Part shown: piece after piece, positions 7,108-16,437 of the stretch
Position numbering within the stretch: the first letter of the stretch is position 1
Layout: each line of letters begins with the position of its first letter
NCBI RefSeq assembly: GCF_039523795.1
Contig: NZ_BAAAFZ010000046.1
Span: forward strand, 1-64,000
Direction: 5' to 3'
Length of the DNA: 64,000 nt
Source: Craurococcus roseus
Lineage (GTDB): Bacteria > Pseudomonadota > Alphaproteobacteria > Acetobacterales > Acetobacteraceae
Position numbers and translations under genes: made by a program
The notes under the pieces: model-generated
Database searches by the model: none
Seen by the model: the letters and a program-made list of their open reading frames with translations, nothing else
What the model was told of the DNA's origin: nothing

Positions 7108-8346
7108 ATGGCCACCGAACGACGCCGCCTCCTCAAGCTCGCACCCGCCACCGCGCTGGCGGCCCCCGTCGTCATGGCACGGGCGGCGCTCGGCAACGAC
7201 CCGATCAAGGTGGTCGGCATCCACGACACCTCGGGCGGCCTCGACATCTACGGGCAGCCGATGGTCGCCTGCCTGGACTACGCCGTTGCCGAACTGAACG
7301 AGGCCGGCGGGTTGCTCGGGCGCCCGGTGCAGCTCATCAACTACGACCCGCAGAGCAACATCCAACTCTACACCCAATTCGCCACGCAGGCGGCGACGCG
7401 GGACCGGGCGGCGGTGGTCCACGCCGGCATCACCTCGGCCTCGCGCGAGGCGATCCGCCCGGTGCTGCGGCGGTACAACACGCTCTATTTCTACAACACG
7501 CAGTACGAGGGCGGGGTGTGCGACCGCAACGCCTTCTGCACCGGCTCCACGCCGGCGCAGAACGTGAACAAGCTGGTGCCGCACGTGCTCTCCACCTGGG
7601 GCAAGCGGCTCTACGTCGTCGCGGCGGACTACAATTACGGCCAGATCACCAGCAAGTGGATCACGAAGTACGCCCGCGAGGGCGGCGGCGAGGTGCTGGC
7701 CGTGGACTTCTTCCCGCTCGACGTCACCGACTTCGGCGCGGCGATCAAGAAGATCCAGGCGGCGCGGCCGGACGCGGTGGTCTCCGCACTCGTCGGCGGC
7801 AACCACGTGGGCTTCTACCGGCAATGGGCGGCGGCGGGGCTCAAGTCGGCCATCCCGATGGCCTCCACGACGCTCGGCGGCGGCAACGAGAGCCTGCTGC
7901 TGACGCCGGAGGAGGGCAACGGCATCGTCTGCGCCTTCTCCTACTTCCAGGAGGTGGACACGCCCGCCAACAAGGCGTTCCTCCAGCGCTTCCGCGCCAA
8001 GTTCGGCGCCCGGACGCCGTACCTCGGCGGGGAGTTGGCCATGCGGACCTACACCGGGTTCCAGCTCTGGGCCGAGGGCGTCCGCCGCGCCAGGACGACC
8101 GACCGCATGAAGGTCATCGAGGCCCTGGAAAGCGGCGTTTCCCACGACGGGCCCGCCGGGCGCACCGTCCTCGACCCGAAGACGCACCACGCGACCGTCG
8201 ACGTGCACCTGGCGCAGGTGGCCGACCGCGGCTTCAAGGTGCTCCAGACCTTCCCGCAGCAACCGCCCAGCGACACGGCATCGGTGTGCGACCTTGCCGC
8301 CAATCCGGGCAGCAACACGCAGCACGTGGTGGACGTCAGGATCTAG
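7108..8346 (+). CDS. ABC transporter substrate-binding protein, UrtA/FmdD-like
   Basis: A 412-residue periplasmic binding protein of the type I (Leu/Ile/Val, amide, urea) class. The N-terminus has a twin-arginine-like export signal (ERRRLLKLAP followed by an Ala-rich core). The mature part starts IKVVGIHDTSGGLDIYG and contains AELNEAGGLLGRPV, as in UrtA/FmdD/AmiC-type receptors. The likely ligand is a short amide, urea-like or heterocyclic compound. ATG 7108 is chosen because GGGAGA lies 6 bases upstream and the signal peptide begins there. Permease genes follow after 4 bp. Confidence 0.88.
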   Translation: MATERRRLLKLAPATALAAPVVMARAALGNDPIKVVGIHDTSGGLDIYGQPMVACLDYAVAELNEAGGLLGRPVQLINYDPQSNIQLYTQFATQAATRDRAAVVHAGITSASREAIRPVLRRYNTLYFYNTQYEGGVCDRNAFCTGSTPAQNVNKLVPHVLSTWGKRLYVVAADYNYGQITSKWITKYAREGGGEVLAVDFFPLDVTDFGAAIKKIQAARPDAVVSALVGGNHVGFYRQWAAAGLKSAIPMASTTLGGGNESLLLTPEEGNGIVCAFSYFQEVDTPANKAFLQRFRAKFGARTPYLGGELAMRTYTGFQLWAEGVRRARTTDRMKVIEALESGVSHDGPAGRTVLDPKTHHATVDVHLAQVADRGFKVLQTFPQQPPSDTASVCDLAANPGSNTQHVVDVRI

Positions 8347-8350
8347 CGCC

Positions 8351-9217
8351 GTGGACCTCGCGCTCGCCGTCGGGCTTCAGGTGCTCACCGGCGTCGCCAT
8401 GCTCGTCATCGTTTCGCTCGGCTTGGCCGTGGTGTTCGGGATGATGCGGGTCATCAACCTGGCGCATGGCGAGTTCATGATGCTGGGCGCCTTCGCGGCG
8501 GTGCTGGCCTCGGGCGCGGGGCTCTCCCTGTGGGTGGCGATGCTGGTGGTGGCGCCGGTCGCGGTGGGGCTGTTCGGGCTGGTGGTGGAGCGGCTGCTGA
8601 TCCGCCGGCTCTACGGCCGCATGGTGGACACCATGCTGGCGACCTGGGGGCTGTCGCTGGCGCTGGTCGGCGGCATGACCATGCTGGTGGGCAACTCCGT
8701 GTCCGGCGTCTCGGCGCCGCTGGGCAGCGTGGCCATCGGCGGCTTCCGCACCTCGGGGTACGACCTGTTCCTGATCGGCGCCGCCGTGGCGCTGTCGCTG
8801 GGCGTGTGGGCGGCGCTGCGCTTCACGCGCTGGGGCTTGGTGGCGCGGGGCACGATGCAGGACGCCGAGACCGCTTCGGCGTTAGGCGTGGCGCCGGACC
8901 GGGTCTACGCGGCGACCTTCGTGGCCGGCGCGGCGCTGTCGGGGCTCGCGGGAGCGCTGCTCGCGCCGCTCTCCGGCGTGGTGCCGACGATGGGCGCGGC
9001 CTACATCGCGCGGGCCTTCATCACCGTCATCACCGGGGGCGCCGCCATCCTGGCGGGGACGCTCTCGGCCTCCGGGCTGCTCGGCACGGTGAGCACCCTG
9101 GGCACCTTCCTCAGCACGCCGGTGCTGGGCGAGGTGGCGATGCTGGCGGTCGCCATCGTGCTGCTGCGGCTGCTGCCGCGCGGCATCACCGGCCGCGTCT
9201 TCCGGCGGGCGCTGTGA
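8351..9217 (+). CDS. Branched-chain-type ABC permease, LivH/UrtB family
   Basis: A 288-residue inner-membrane permease with about eight hydrophobic helices. The signature VFGMMRVINLAHGEFMMLGAF is the LivH/UrtB N-terminal motif, and ARGTMQDAETASALGV is the cytoplasmic loop that contacts the ATPases. GTG start 4 bp after the binding-protein stop; its TGA overlaps the GTG of the next permease, indicating translational coupling. It forms the channel with the following LivM-type protein. Confidence 0.9.
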   Translation: MDLALAVGLQVLTGVAMLVIVSLGLAVVFGMMRVINLAHGEFMMLGAFAAVLASGAGLSLWVAMLVVAPVAVGLFGLVVERLLIRRLYGRMVDTMLATWGLSLALVGGMTMLVGNSVSGVSAPLGSVAIGGFRTSGYDLFLIGAAVALSLGVWAALRFTRWGLVARGTMQDAETASALGVAPDRVYAATFVAGAALSGLAGALLAPLSGVVPTMGAAYIARAFITVITGGAAILAGTLSASGLLGTVSTLGTFLSTPVLGEVAMLAVAIVLLRLLPRGITGRVFRRAL

Positions 9218-10248
9218 CGGCGGCGGGGCGCGCAGCGTTGCACATCGGCGCGGCGGCGGCGCTGGCAGCGGCGGCGGTCACGGTGCTGCCCGGGGCGCTG
9301 GAGCTGTTCGCGCTCATCAACGCCACGGTCTGGGCGGCGATGGCGCTGCTGGCGCTGTCCTTGGCCTTCGCCTGGGGCGCGGGCGGCATCCTGTGCTTCG
9401 GGCAGACGGCGTTCTTCGGCCTGGGCGGCTACGCCTACGCGGTGGCGGGCATCAATTTCGGCGACGGCGCGCTGGCGGTGCCGGTGGCGCTGGCGGTGGC
9501 GACGCTGGCGGCGGCGGCGCTGGGATGGCTGATGTTCTACGGGCGGGTAGGCGACGTCTACATGGGCGTCATCACCCTCACCGTGACGCTGATCCTGTTC
9601 AAGTTCGCCAACTCCACCGCGGGGGAGCAGTGGCGCATCGGCGCCGCGCCGCTCGGCGGGTTCAACGGCATCCCGCAGACGCCGCCGCTGAACTGGCCGG
9701 GCGAGCCGGACAACGCGCTGACGCCGGAGCAGGTCTTCGTCTTCGCCGTGCTCTGCCTCTTCGGGTGCTATGCCGCGGTGAAGCTGGTGCTGTTGACCCG
9801 CTTCGGCCGCGTCGCCGTCGCCATCAAGGAGAATGAGCTGCGGGCGGAGCTGCTGGGTTACGACGTGCGGGCGCACCGCCTGGGGGTGTTCACCATCGGC
9901 GGGGCGATGGCCGGGCTGGCGGGCGTGCTGTTCGCCAACTGCGTGTTCGTCAGCCCGACCATGTTCTCGCTGGCCTATGCCGGGCAGGTGGTGATCTGGG
10001 TGCTTGTCGGCGGGGTCGGCACCTTTGCCGGGCCCATGGCGGCCTGCGTGGCCTTGCAGGCGTTGACGGCCTGGGCGGGCACCGTGCCGGGCTTCGATCC
10101 CAACCTGTTGCTGGGCGGCGTGCTGCTGCTGGCGGTGGTCGCCGTGCCGCGGGGGCTGCTGCCGACGGCGCAGAGCCTGCTCGTCCGTCTCCGTCCACGG
10201 CCGCGGCGGCGCGGGGCCGAAGAACGGCCGATGGCGCCCGCCGAATGA
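9214..10248 (+). CDS. Branched-chain-type ABC permease, LivM/UrtC family
   Basis: A 344-residue inner-membrane permease with about ten hydrophobic segments. WGAGGILCFGQTAFFGLGGYAYA is the LivM motif region, split here across residues of the second helix pair, and AIKENELRAELLGYDV is the ATPase-coupling loop. The C-terminus is a basic cytoplasmic tail. The GTG start overlaps the preceding stop by 4 bp (GTGA); its own TGA overlaps the next ATG. Confidence 0.9.
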   Translation: MTAAGRAALHIGAAAALAAAAVTVLPGALELFALINATVWAAMALLALSLAFAWGAGGILCFGQTAFFGLGGYAYAVAGINFGDGALAVPVALAVATLAAAALGWLMFYGRVGDVYMGVITLTVTLILFKFANSTAGEQWRIGAAPLGGFNGIPQTPPLNWPGEPDNALTPEQVFVFAVLCLFGCYAAVKLVLLTRFGRVAVAIKENELRAELLGYDVRAHRLGVFTIGGAMAGLAGVLFANCVFVSPTMFSLAYAGQVVIWVLVGGVGTFAGPMAACVALQALTAWAGTVPGFDPNLLLGGVLLLAVVAVPRGLLPTAQSLLVRLRPRPRRRGAEERPMAPAE

Positions 10249-10970
10249 CCGCGCCGCCCCCTCTGCTCGCCACTGAGGAGCTGACCATGCGCTTCGGCGG
10301 CGTGGTCGCGGTGGACCGGGTCAGCGTCTCCATCGCCGAAGGCGAGCTGCGCTGCCTCATCGGGCCGAACGGCGCGGGCAAGAGCACCTTCTTCCGCTGC
10401 CTCACCGGCCAGTACCGGCCCACATCGGGGCGCGTGCTGTGGCGCGGGCGGGACGTGACCGGCTTCGACCCGTTCCGGATGGCGCGCTTGGGCATCGGCA
10501 TCAAGACGCAGGTGCCGGCGCTGTTCGACGGGCTGCCGGTGGTGGAGGGCGTGCGCCTCGCCGCGCGGCGGCTGCACGGGGAGCGCGAATCCCGGCGCTT
10601 GGCCGACGCGGCGCTGGACCGCCTCGGCATCGCCCACCTCGCGGACCGGCCGGCGGGGCTGCTCGCGCACGGGCAGCGGCAGCTCGCGGAGCTGGCGACG
10701 GTGGTGGCGCCGGGGCCGGACCTCGTCATCCTGGACGAGCCGACGGCGGGCATGGGCGCGGAGGAGACGGCGCGCACCGCCGGGCTGATCCGCGAGCTGA
10801 ACCGGGACCACGCCGTGGTGGTGGTGGAACACGACATGCAGTTCATCCGCGCCATCGCGCGCACGGTCACGGTGTTCCACCAGGGCCGGGTGCTGGTGCA
10901 GGACAGCGCCGACCGCGTTTTGACCGACCCGCGGGTGCGCGACGTCTACCTGGGGCGCGCCGCCGCATGA
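10245..10970 (+). CDS. ABC transporter ATP-binding protein, LivG/UrtD family
   Basis: A 241-residue ATPase. Walker A is GPNGAGKS, the signature region is degenerate as AHGQRQLAELATVV, and Walker B with the switch is LVILDEPTAGM followed by VVEHDM. The LivG group has the extended GLIRELNRDH region and ends with VYLGRAAA. It energises uptake by the preceding permeases. ATGA overlaps on both sides show tight operon organisation. The LSGGQ signature is weak (AHGQRQ), which is common in this subgroup. Confidence 0.9.
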   Translation: MTAPPPLLATEELTMRFGGVVAVDRVSVSIAEGELRCLIGPNGAGKSTFFRCLTGQYRPTSGRVLWRGRDVTGFDPFRMARLGIGIKTQVPALFDGLPVVEGVRLAARRLHGERESRRLADAALDRLGIAHLADRPAGLLAHGQRQLAELATVVAPGPDLVILDEPTAGMGAEETARTAGLIRELNRDHAVVVVEHDMQFIRAIARTVTVFHQGRVLVQDSADRVLTDPRVRDVYLGRAAA

Positions 10971-11659
10971 TGGAGGCGGAGGGCCTCTACGCCGGCTACG
11001 GGCGCATCGGCGTGCTCGACGGGGTTTCGCTCCGGGTGGGCGCGGGCGAGTGCGTCGGCATCCTCGGGCACAACGGCACCGGCAAGACGACCTTGCTCAA
11101 GACGCTCATGGGCTTGCTGCCGGCGGCGCGCGGCTCCATCCGGCTGGACGGCGAGGCGATCGAGCGCCTGCCCGCGCACCGCCGCGCCCGCGCCGGGCTG
11201 GGCTACGTGCCGCAGGGCCGGCGCATCTTCCCGGCGCTGTCCGTGCGGGACAACCTGCGCTTCGCGGCGGCCGCCGCAGGACTGGGCGAGGAGGCAGCGG
11301 AGGCCGTGCTGGCCGACTTCCCGGAGCTGCTGCGGCTGCTCGACCGGCTTGGCGGCGCGCTTTCGGGCGGCGAGCAGCAGATTCTCGCACTCGCCCGCGC
11401 GCTGGTGGCGCGGCCGCGCCTGCTGCTGCTCGACGAGCCGACGGAGGGCATCCAGCCCAGCATCGTGCAGGCGATGGCCGAGCGCATCGGGGGCCTGCGT
11501 GCCGCGCGGGGCCTTTCCGTGCTGCTGGTGGAGCAGAACCTCGACTTCATCCGCGCCCTGTCCGACCGCGTGCTGCTGATCCACCGCGGCCGGATCGTGC
11601 GCGAGCTGCCCGCCGCCGGGATGGAAGACCCGGCGCTGGAACACGAGTTCATCGGCTGA
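10967..11659 (+). CDS. ABC transporter ATP-binding protein, LivF/UrtE family
   Basis: A 230-residue ATPase with Walker A GHNGTGKT, signature LSGGEQQ, Walker B LLLLDEPTEGI and switch LLVEQN. GYVPQGRRIFPALSV is the LivF/UrtE hallmark. UrtE-type members have TEGIQPS after Walker B, which is present, and this favours an amide/urea importer over an amino-acid one. The ATG at 10967 overlaps the previous stop; a second ATG follows immediately. The amidase gene begins 17 bp downstream. Confidence 0.9.
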   Translation: MMEAEGLYAGYGRIGVLDGVSLRVGAGECVGILGHNGTGKTTLLKTLMGLLPAARGSIRLDGEAIERLPAHRRARAGLGYVPQGRRIFPALSVRDNLRFAAAAAGLGEEAAEAVLADFPELLRLLDRLGGALSGGEQQILALARALVARPRLLLLDEPTEGIQPSIVQAMAERIGGLRAARGLSVLLVEQNLDFIRALSDRVLLIHRGRIVRELPAAGMEDPALEHEFIG

Positions 11660-11676
11660 CCCCGGGAGGAACCGCC

Positions 11677-13209
11677 ATGTCGCTGTTCACGGTCAAGACC
11701 CCCACCCTGGAGACGATGCGCGAGGTCGCGCAGGAGCTGGGCTTCGACAACATGGGCGACGACGACCTGCGCCTGCACATGAAGATGCTGGAAGGCAACT
11801 TCGCGGCCTACAACATCGTGGACCAGATGCCGGACGAGGTGCCGGAGGTGCGCTACCCGCGCACGCCCGGCCGCAGGCCGGCGCCGGATGAGAACCCGCA
11901 CAACGCCTGGTACGTGAAGACCAGGGTGGAGGGCGCCGCCTCCGGCAAGCTCAAGGGCAAGGAGGTCGCGCTCAAGGACAACATCTGCCTCGCCGGCGTG
12001 CCGATGATGAACGGCGCCTCGACGCTGGAGGGCTACGTGCCGGACGTGGACGCGACGGTGGCGACGCGCATCCTGGACGCTGGCGGCACCATCGTCGGCA
12101 AGACGGTGTGCGAGTACTTCTGCTTCTCCGGCGGCAGCCACACCAGCAGCACGGGGCCGGTGCACAACCCGCACCGGCGCGGGTACTCCGCCGGCGGCTC
12201 GTCGTCGGGCAGCGGCGCCGTGGTGGCGGCGGGCGAGGTGCCGATGGCGCTCGGCGGCGACCAGGGCGGCTCCATCCGGATGCCGGCCTCCTTCTGCGGC
12301 ATCTACGGCATGAAGCCGACGCACGGGCTGGTACCCTACACCGGGATCATGCCGATCGAGCTGACCATCGACCACACCGGGCCGATGACGGCGACCGTCG
12401 AGGACAACGCGCTGCTCCTGGAGGTGCTGGCCGGGCCGGACGGGCTGGACCCGAGGCAGTACGGCGCCGCGTCGAAGCCCTACCGCGACGCCATGGGCCG
12501 CGGCGCCGGGGGCTTGCGCATCGGCGTGGTGAAGGAGGGCTTTGGCTGGCCGCAAAGCATGGAGAAGTCGGACGCGGTGGTGCGCGAGGCCGCCGACCGC
12601 TTCCGCGGCCTCGGCGCCACGGTGGAGGAAGTGGAACTGCCGATGCACCGCAACGGAAGCGCGATCTGGCTGCCCGTGGCGGCCGAGGGCGCCACCATGC
12701 AGATGATGCACGGCAACGGTTTCGGCTTCAATTGGCAGGGGCTGTACGTCACCAGCCTGCTGGACGCCCACAGCAACTGGCGCGAGCGGGCGGACGAGCT
12801 GTCAGACTCGCTCAAGAACACGATGCTGATCGGCCACTACATGCTGACGCGCCACCGCGGCCGGTACTACGCCAAGGCGCAGAACCTGGTCCGGCGGCTG
12901 CGCGCGGCCTACGACGCGGCGCTCGCGCGGTACGACCTGCTGCTGATGCCGACCCTGCCGATGACCGCCAGCAAGCTGCCGGCGGCGGACGCGCCGGTGG
13001 ACGAGGTCGTCGCGCGCGCCTTCGAGATCCTGCCGAACACCGCGCCCTTCGACTGCACCCACCACCCCGCCATGAGCCTGCCCTGCGGCACGGCGGACGG
13101 CCTGCCGGTGGGGATGATGCTCGTGGGGCGCATGTTCGACGAGGAGACGATCTACCGGGGCGCGGCGGCGTTCGAGAAGGGGGTGGATTGGAAGTCGATC
13201 AAGGCGTGA
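11677..13209 (+). CDS. Amidase (amidase-signature family)
   Basis: A 510-residue cytosolic amidase. The Ser-cisSer-Lys triad is K100 (VALKDN), S175 (AGGSSSG) and S199 (DQGGSIRMP); the spacings of 75 and 24 residues equal those of the family. The N-terminal approximately 90-residue extension and NAWYVKTRVEG resemble the nitrile-hydratase-linked amidases of actinobacteria. It hydrolyses an amide to acid plus ammonia. Excellent ribosome site GGGAGGA at 11664-11670, 6 bases before ATG. The preceding amide-type importer and the heterocycle enzymes downstream suggest that it releases nitrogen from an imported or ring-opened amide. Confidence 0.92.
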   Translation: MSLFTVKTPTLETMREVAQELGFDNMGDDDLRLHMKMLEGNFAAYNIVDQMPDEVPEVRYPRTPGRRPAPDENPHNAWYVKTRVEGAASGKLKGKEVALKDNICLAGVPMMNGASTLEGYVPDVDATVATRILDAGGTIVGKTVCEYFCFSGGSHTSSTGPVHNPHRRGYSAGGSSSGSGAVVAAGEVPMALGGDQGGSIRMPASFCGIYGMKPTHGLVPYTGIMPIELTIDHTGPMTATVEDNALLLEVLAGPDGLDPRQYGAASKPYRDAMGRGAGGLRIGVVKEGFGWPQSMEKSDAVVREAADRFRGLGATVEEVELPMHRNGSAIWLPVAAEGATMQMMHGNGFGFNWQGLYVTSLLDAHSNWRERADELSDSLKNTMLIGHYMLTRHRGRYYAKAQNLVRRLRAAYDAALARYDLLLMPTLPMTASKLPAADAPVDEVVARAFEILPNTAPFDCTHHPAMSLPCGTADGLPVGMMLVGRMFDEETIYRGAAAFEKGVDWKSIKA

Positions 13210-13254
13210 CCGCGGCTTGGCCCACTTGCGCCTCCGATGAAGGGCAGTAACGTT

Positions 13255-13295
13255 CGCCCGCGAATGGCGGGCCGGCAGGACGGCTCGTAAGGAGG
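13255..13295 (+). promoter_or_regulatory. Hairpin and strong ribosome site ahead of the second binding-protein gene
   Basis: GCCCGC (13256-13261) pairs with GCGGGC (13267-13272) around a 5-nt loop, followed at 13289-13295 by AAGGAGG, a near-ideal ribosome site 7 bases before ATG 13303. The arrangement mirrors that ahead of the first binding-protein gene and fits the need for excess binding protein over permease. Confidence 0.45.
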
Positions 13296-13302
13296 CCGAG
13301 GC

Positions 13303-14535
13303 ATGAGCATCCGGAACCCTTCCCGCCGCGCCTTGGTGGGCGGGCTCGCGGCGGCGCCCTTGGCCCTCGCCGGAGCCTCCGGTACCCGCGCACAGGGCGC
13401 CGGGCCGATCCGGATCGGCGAGCTCAACTCCTACAGCCGCATGGCGGCGTTCGCGGTGCCGTACCGCAACGCCATGCAGATGGGGGTGGAAGAGATCAAC
13501 AAGGCCGGCGGCGTCCGGGCCATGGGTGGGCGCCCCTTGGAGATGGTCTTCCGCGACGACGGCTCGACGCCGGGCGACGCGGTGCGGGTGGCCGAGGAGC
13601 TGCTCACCCGCGAGAACGTCTCCTTCCTGGCCGGCACCTTCCTGTCGAACGTCGGCCTCGCGGTCTCCGACTTCGCCAACCAGCGCAAGGTGCTGTTCCT
13701 GGCGACCGAGCCGCTGACCGACGCACTGACCATGGCAAACGGCAACCGCTACACCTTCCGCGTGCGGCCGAACACCTACATGCAGACCAGGATGCTGGTC
13801 GAAGCCGTGAAGGCGAAGGGCGTCAAGCGCTGGGCGATCGTGGCGCCGAACTACGAGTACGGCCAGTCGGCGGCGGCGAACTTCAAGAAGCTCATGGCCG
13901 CGGCGGTGCCGGGCTTCGAGGTGGTGGTCGAGCAGTTCCCGGCGCTGGGGCGGATCGACGCCGGCGCCACGGTCGGCGCGCTCGGCCGGGCGCGGCCGGA
14001 CGGCATCTTCAACGTGCTCTTCGGCGCCGACCTGACGACCTTCGTGCGCGAGGGCAACACGCGCGGCCTGTTCGAGCGGCGGCTGGTGGCGAGCCTGCTG
14101 ACCGGGGAGCCCGAGTACATGATCCCGCTCGGCGAGGAGACGCCGGAGGGCTGGATCACCACCGGCTACCCTTGGGACAAGATCGAGGAGCCGAAGCACA
14201 AGGCTTTCGTGCAGGCGTACCGCGCCGCGTTCAACGACACGCCGCGGCTCGGCTCTTTCCTCGGCTACGTGGTCGCCTACCTCATGCGCGACATGCTGGA
14301 AAAGGCGAAGTCCGCGGACACGGAGGCGATGGTCGCCGCGCTGGAGGACCTGCGTTTCGACACCATCGTCGGGCCGGCGGTGATGCGCGGCATCGACAAC
14401 CAAGCGACGCTCGGCGCCTGGGTCGGCGAGACGGCGCTGAACGGACGCCAGGGCACCATGCGGAACTTCCGCTACGAGGACGGCGCCAACCACATGCACC
14501 CGGAGGAGGAGGCGCGCGCGGCGCGCAAGGATTGA
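13303..14535 (+). CDS. ABC transporter substrate-binding protein, LivJ-type
   Basis: A 410-residue periplasmic binding protein of the branched-chain amino-acid class, not closely similar to the first receptor of this block. The N-terminus RNPSRRALVGGLAAAPLALAG looks like a Tat signal, with likely cleavage near ALAGASGTRAQG. The mature domain starts IRIGELNSYSRMAAFAVPY and has VEEINKAGGVRAMGGRPL. The ligand is unknown; the neighbouring enzymes suggest a nitrogen-containing carboxylate or ring compound. The ATPases and fused permease follow directly. Confidence 0.9.
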   Translation: MSIRNPSRRALVGGLAAAPLALAGASGTRAQGAGPIRIGELNSYSRMAAFAVPYRNAMQMGVEEINKAGGVRAMGGRPLEMVFRDDGSTPGDAVRVAEELLTRENVSFLAGTFLSNVGLAVSDFANQRKVLFLATEPLTDALTMANGNRYTFRVRPNTYMQTRMLVEAVKAKGVKRWAIVAPNYEYGQSAAANFKKLMAAAVPGFEVVVEQFPALGRIDAGATVGALGRARPDGIFNVLFGADLTTFVREGNTRGLFERRLVASLLTGEPEYMIPLGEETPEGWITTGYPWDKIEEPKHKAFVQAYRAAFNDTPRLGSFLGYVVAYLMRDMLEKAKSADTEAMVAALEDLRFDTIVGPAVMRGIDNQATLGAWVGETALNGRQGTMRNFRYEDGANHMHPEEEARAARKD

Positions 14536-14550
14536 GGCCCTTCTCCTGAG

Positions 14551-16437
14551 ATGGATTTCTCCTTCGCCGCGACGCAGGCGCTCTCTGGGCTCGCCAGCGC
14601 GTCCTCGCTGTTCCTGATCGCCTCCGGGCTCACCATCGTCTTCGGCGTCACCCGCATCGTGAACTTCGCCCACGGCTCCCTCTACATGCTGGGGGCCTAC
14701 CTGGCGGTGACGATCGTGCCGCGGCTCCTCGACGCGGCGTACTCGCCTTGGATGTTCTTCCTCGGCGTGCTCGCTTCGGCCGTGGCGGTCGGGCTGATCG
14801 GCGTGGCGATCGAGGTCCTGCTTCTGCGGCGCATCTACAAGGCGCCGGAGTTGTTCCAGCTCCTCGCCACTTTCGGCGTAGTGCTCATCGTCCAGGATTT
14901 GGTGCTGAAGGTCTGGGGGCCGGTGGACCTGCCGGGGCCGCGCGCACCTGGCCTCCGCCACGGCGTCGAAATCCTGGGCCAGCGCTTCCCGGCCTACGAG
15001 CTGTTCCTGATCGCCGTCGGGCCGGCGGTGCTGGGGCTGCTCTGGCTGCTGATGCAGCGTACGCGCTTCGGGGTGCTGATCCGCGCCGCGACGCAGGACC
15101 GCGAGATGGTGGGCGCGCTCGGCGTGAACCAGGCGCTGCTGTTCACGGGGACGCTCTTCCTCGGCGCGTTCCTGGCGGGGCTGGGCGGCGCGTTGCAGAT
15201 CCCGCGCGTGCCGGCGAGCGCGCAGATGGACACCTCCGTCATCACCGAGGCCTTCGTGGTCACGGTGGTCGGCGGAATGGGGTCGGTGCCGGGGGCGTTC
15301 CTGGCGGCGCTCATCATCGGGCAGCTCCAGGCCTTCGGCATCCTGGTGTTCCCGAAGATCACGCTGGTGCTCGTTTTCCTGCTGATGGCGGCGGTGCTGG
15401 TGGTGAAACCCTGGGGCCTGCTCGGCAGGCCGGCCGCCGCTGGGCAGTCCGGCACGCCGGAGGGCATCCTCTCGCTCTCGCGCCCGGGGCGGTCCGAAAC
15501 GCTGCTGGCCGCCTTCGCGGCCGTGGCGCTGCTGGCTGTCCCGCTGGTGGGCGACGCCTACACCACCAAGGTCGCCATCGAGGTGATGGTGTTCGCGCTG
15601 GCGGCCTTCTCGCTCCAGTTCCTGATGGGCGTGGGCGGGCTCGTCTCCTTCGGGCACGCCGCCTATTTCGGGATGGGCGCCTACGCGGCCGGGCTGCTGG
15701 CGACTGGGCCGTTGAAACTGCCGATGGAGGCGGCGCTGCCGCTGGCGCCGATCTTCGCGGGCGCGGGCGCGGCCTTGTTCGGCTTCTTCGTTGTGCGCCT
15801 GTCGGGCATCTACCTCGCCATGCTCACCCTGGCCTTCGCGCAGATCGTCTATGCGGTCTGCTTCCAGTGGGTGGAGGTGACGGGGGGAGACAACGGCGTC
15901 GTGGGCGTCTGGCCCTCGGCTTGGGCCGGCAGCCGGGAGGTGTACTTCTACGTGGTGGCGGTCCTGACCCTCGCGGCCATCCTGGCGCTGCGGCGGGCGA
16001 TCCACGCGCCGTTCGGCTACACGCTCCGCGCCGCCCGCGATTCTGAAATGCGCGCCGACGCCATCGGCATCGACGTGCGGACGCACCGCTGGCTCGGCTT
16101 CGTGCTGGCCGGCGCGGCGGCGGGGTTGGCCGGGGGACTCTACGCCTTCTCCAAGGGCTCGATAGACCCGACCATGATCTCCATCCCGATGTCGGTGGAC
16201 TTCCTCGTCATGGTCCTGGTCGGCGGCATCCGCACGGTGGCGGGGCCGCTCGTGGGCGCGGCGTCCTTCCACGCGCTGAGGGACTTCTTCATGCCGCTCA
16301 CCGATTTCTGGCGGCTGTTCCTGGGCGCCTCCATCATCGCCCTGGTGCTGCTGTTCCCGCGCGGCATCGTGGGGGCGGCCGAGGGGCTGCGGGGCTTCCT
16401 GGCGCGCCGGCGAACGGTGGAGGCGCGGCCGGCGTGA
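14551..16437 (+). CDS. Fused LivH-LivM permease of an ABC transporter
   Basis: A 628-residue inner-membrane protein in which a LivH-type half (about 1-295; VFGVTRIVNFAHGSLYMLGAY, RAATQDREMVGALGV) is joined to a LivM-type half (about 310-628; FLMGVGGLVSFGHAAYFGMGAYA, RAARDSEMRADAIGIDV). The linker around 290-310 is polar and Pro/Gly/Ser-rich. Two separate subunits are the rule; the fusion fixes a 1:1 ratio. Its stop overlaps the GTG of the next gene. There is no internal stop or frameshift. Confidence 0.93.
   Translation: MDFSFAATQALSGLASASSLFLIASGLTIVFGVTRIVNFAHGSLYMLGAYLAVTIVPRLLDAAYSPWMFFLGVLASAVAVGLIGVAIEVLLLRRIYKAPELFQLLATFGVVLIVQDLVLKVWGPVDLPGPRAPGLRHGVEILGQRFPAYELFLIAVGPAVLGLLWLLMQRTRFGVLIRAATQDREMVGALGVNQALLFTGTLFLGAFLAGLGGALQIPRVPASAQMDTSVITEAFVVTVVGGMGSVPGAFLAALIIGQLQAFGILVFPKITLVLVFLLMAAVLVVKPWGLLGRPAAAGQSGTPEGILSLSRPGRSETLLAAFAAVALLAVPLVGDAYTTKVAIEVMVFALAAFSLQFLMGVGGLVSFGHAAYFGMGAYAAGLLATGPLKLPMEAALPLAPIFAGAGAALFGFFVVRLSGIYLAMLTLAFAQIVYAVCFQWVEVTGGDNGVVGVWPSAWAGSREVYFYVVAVLTLAAILALRRAIHAPFGYTLRAARDSEMRADAIGIDVRTHRWLGFVLAGAAAGLAGGLYAFSKGSIDPTMISIPMSVDFLVMVLVGGIRTVAGPLVGAASFHALRDFFMPLTDFWRLFLGASIIALVLLFPRGIVGAAEGLRGFLARRRTVEARPA

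Noticed and set aside
12802..16272. A 1156-codon open frame on the minus strand
   Set aside because: It is antisense to the amidase end, the second binding protein and the fused permease, all with clear family motifs. Long open antisense frames are expected at this GC content, and its translation is rich in His, Arg and Gln without recognisable domains.
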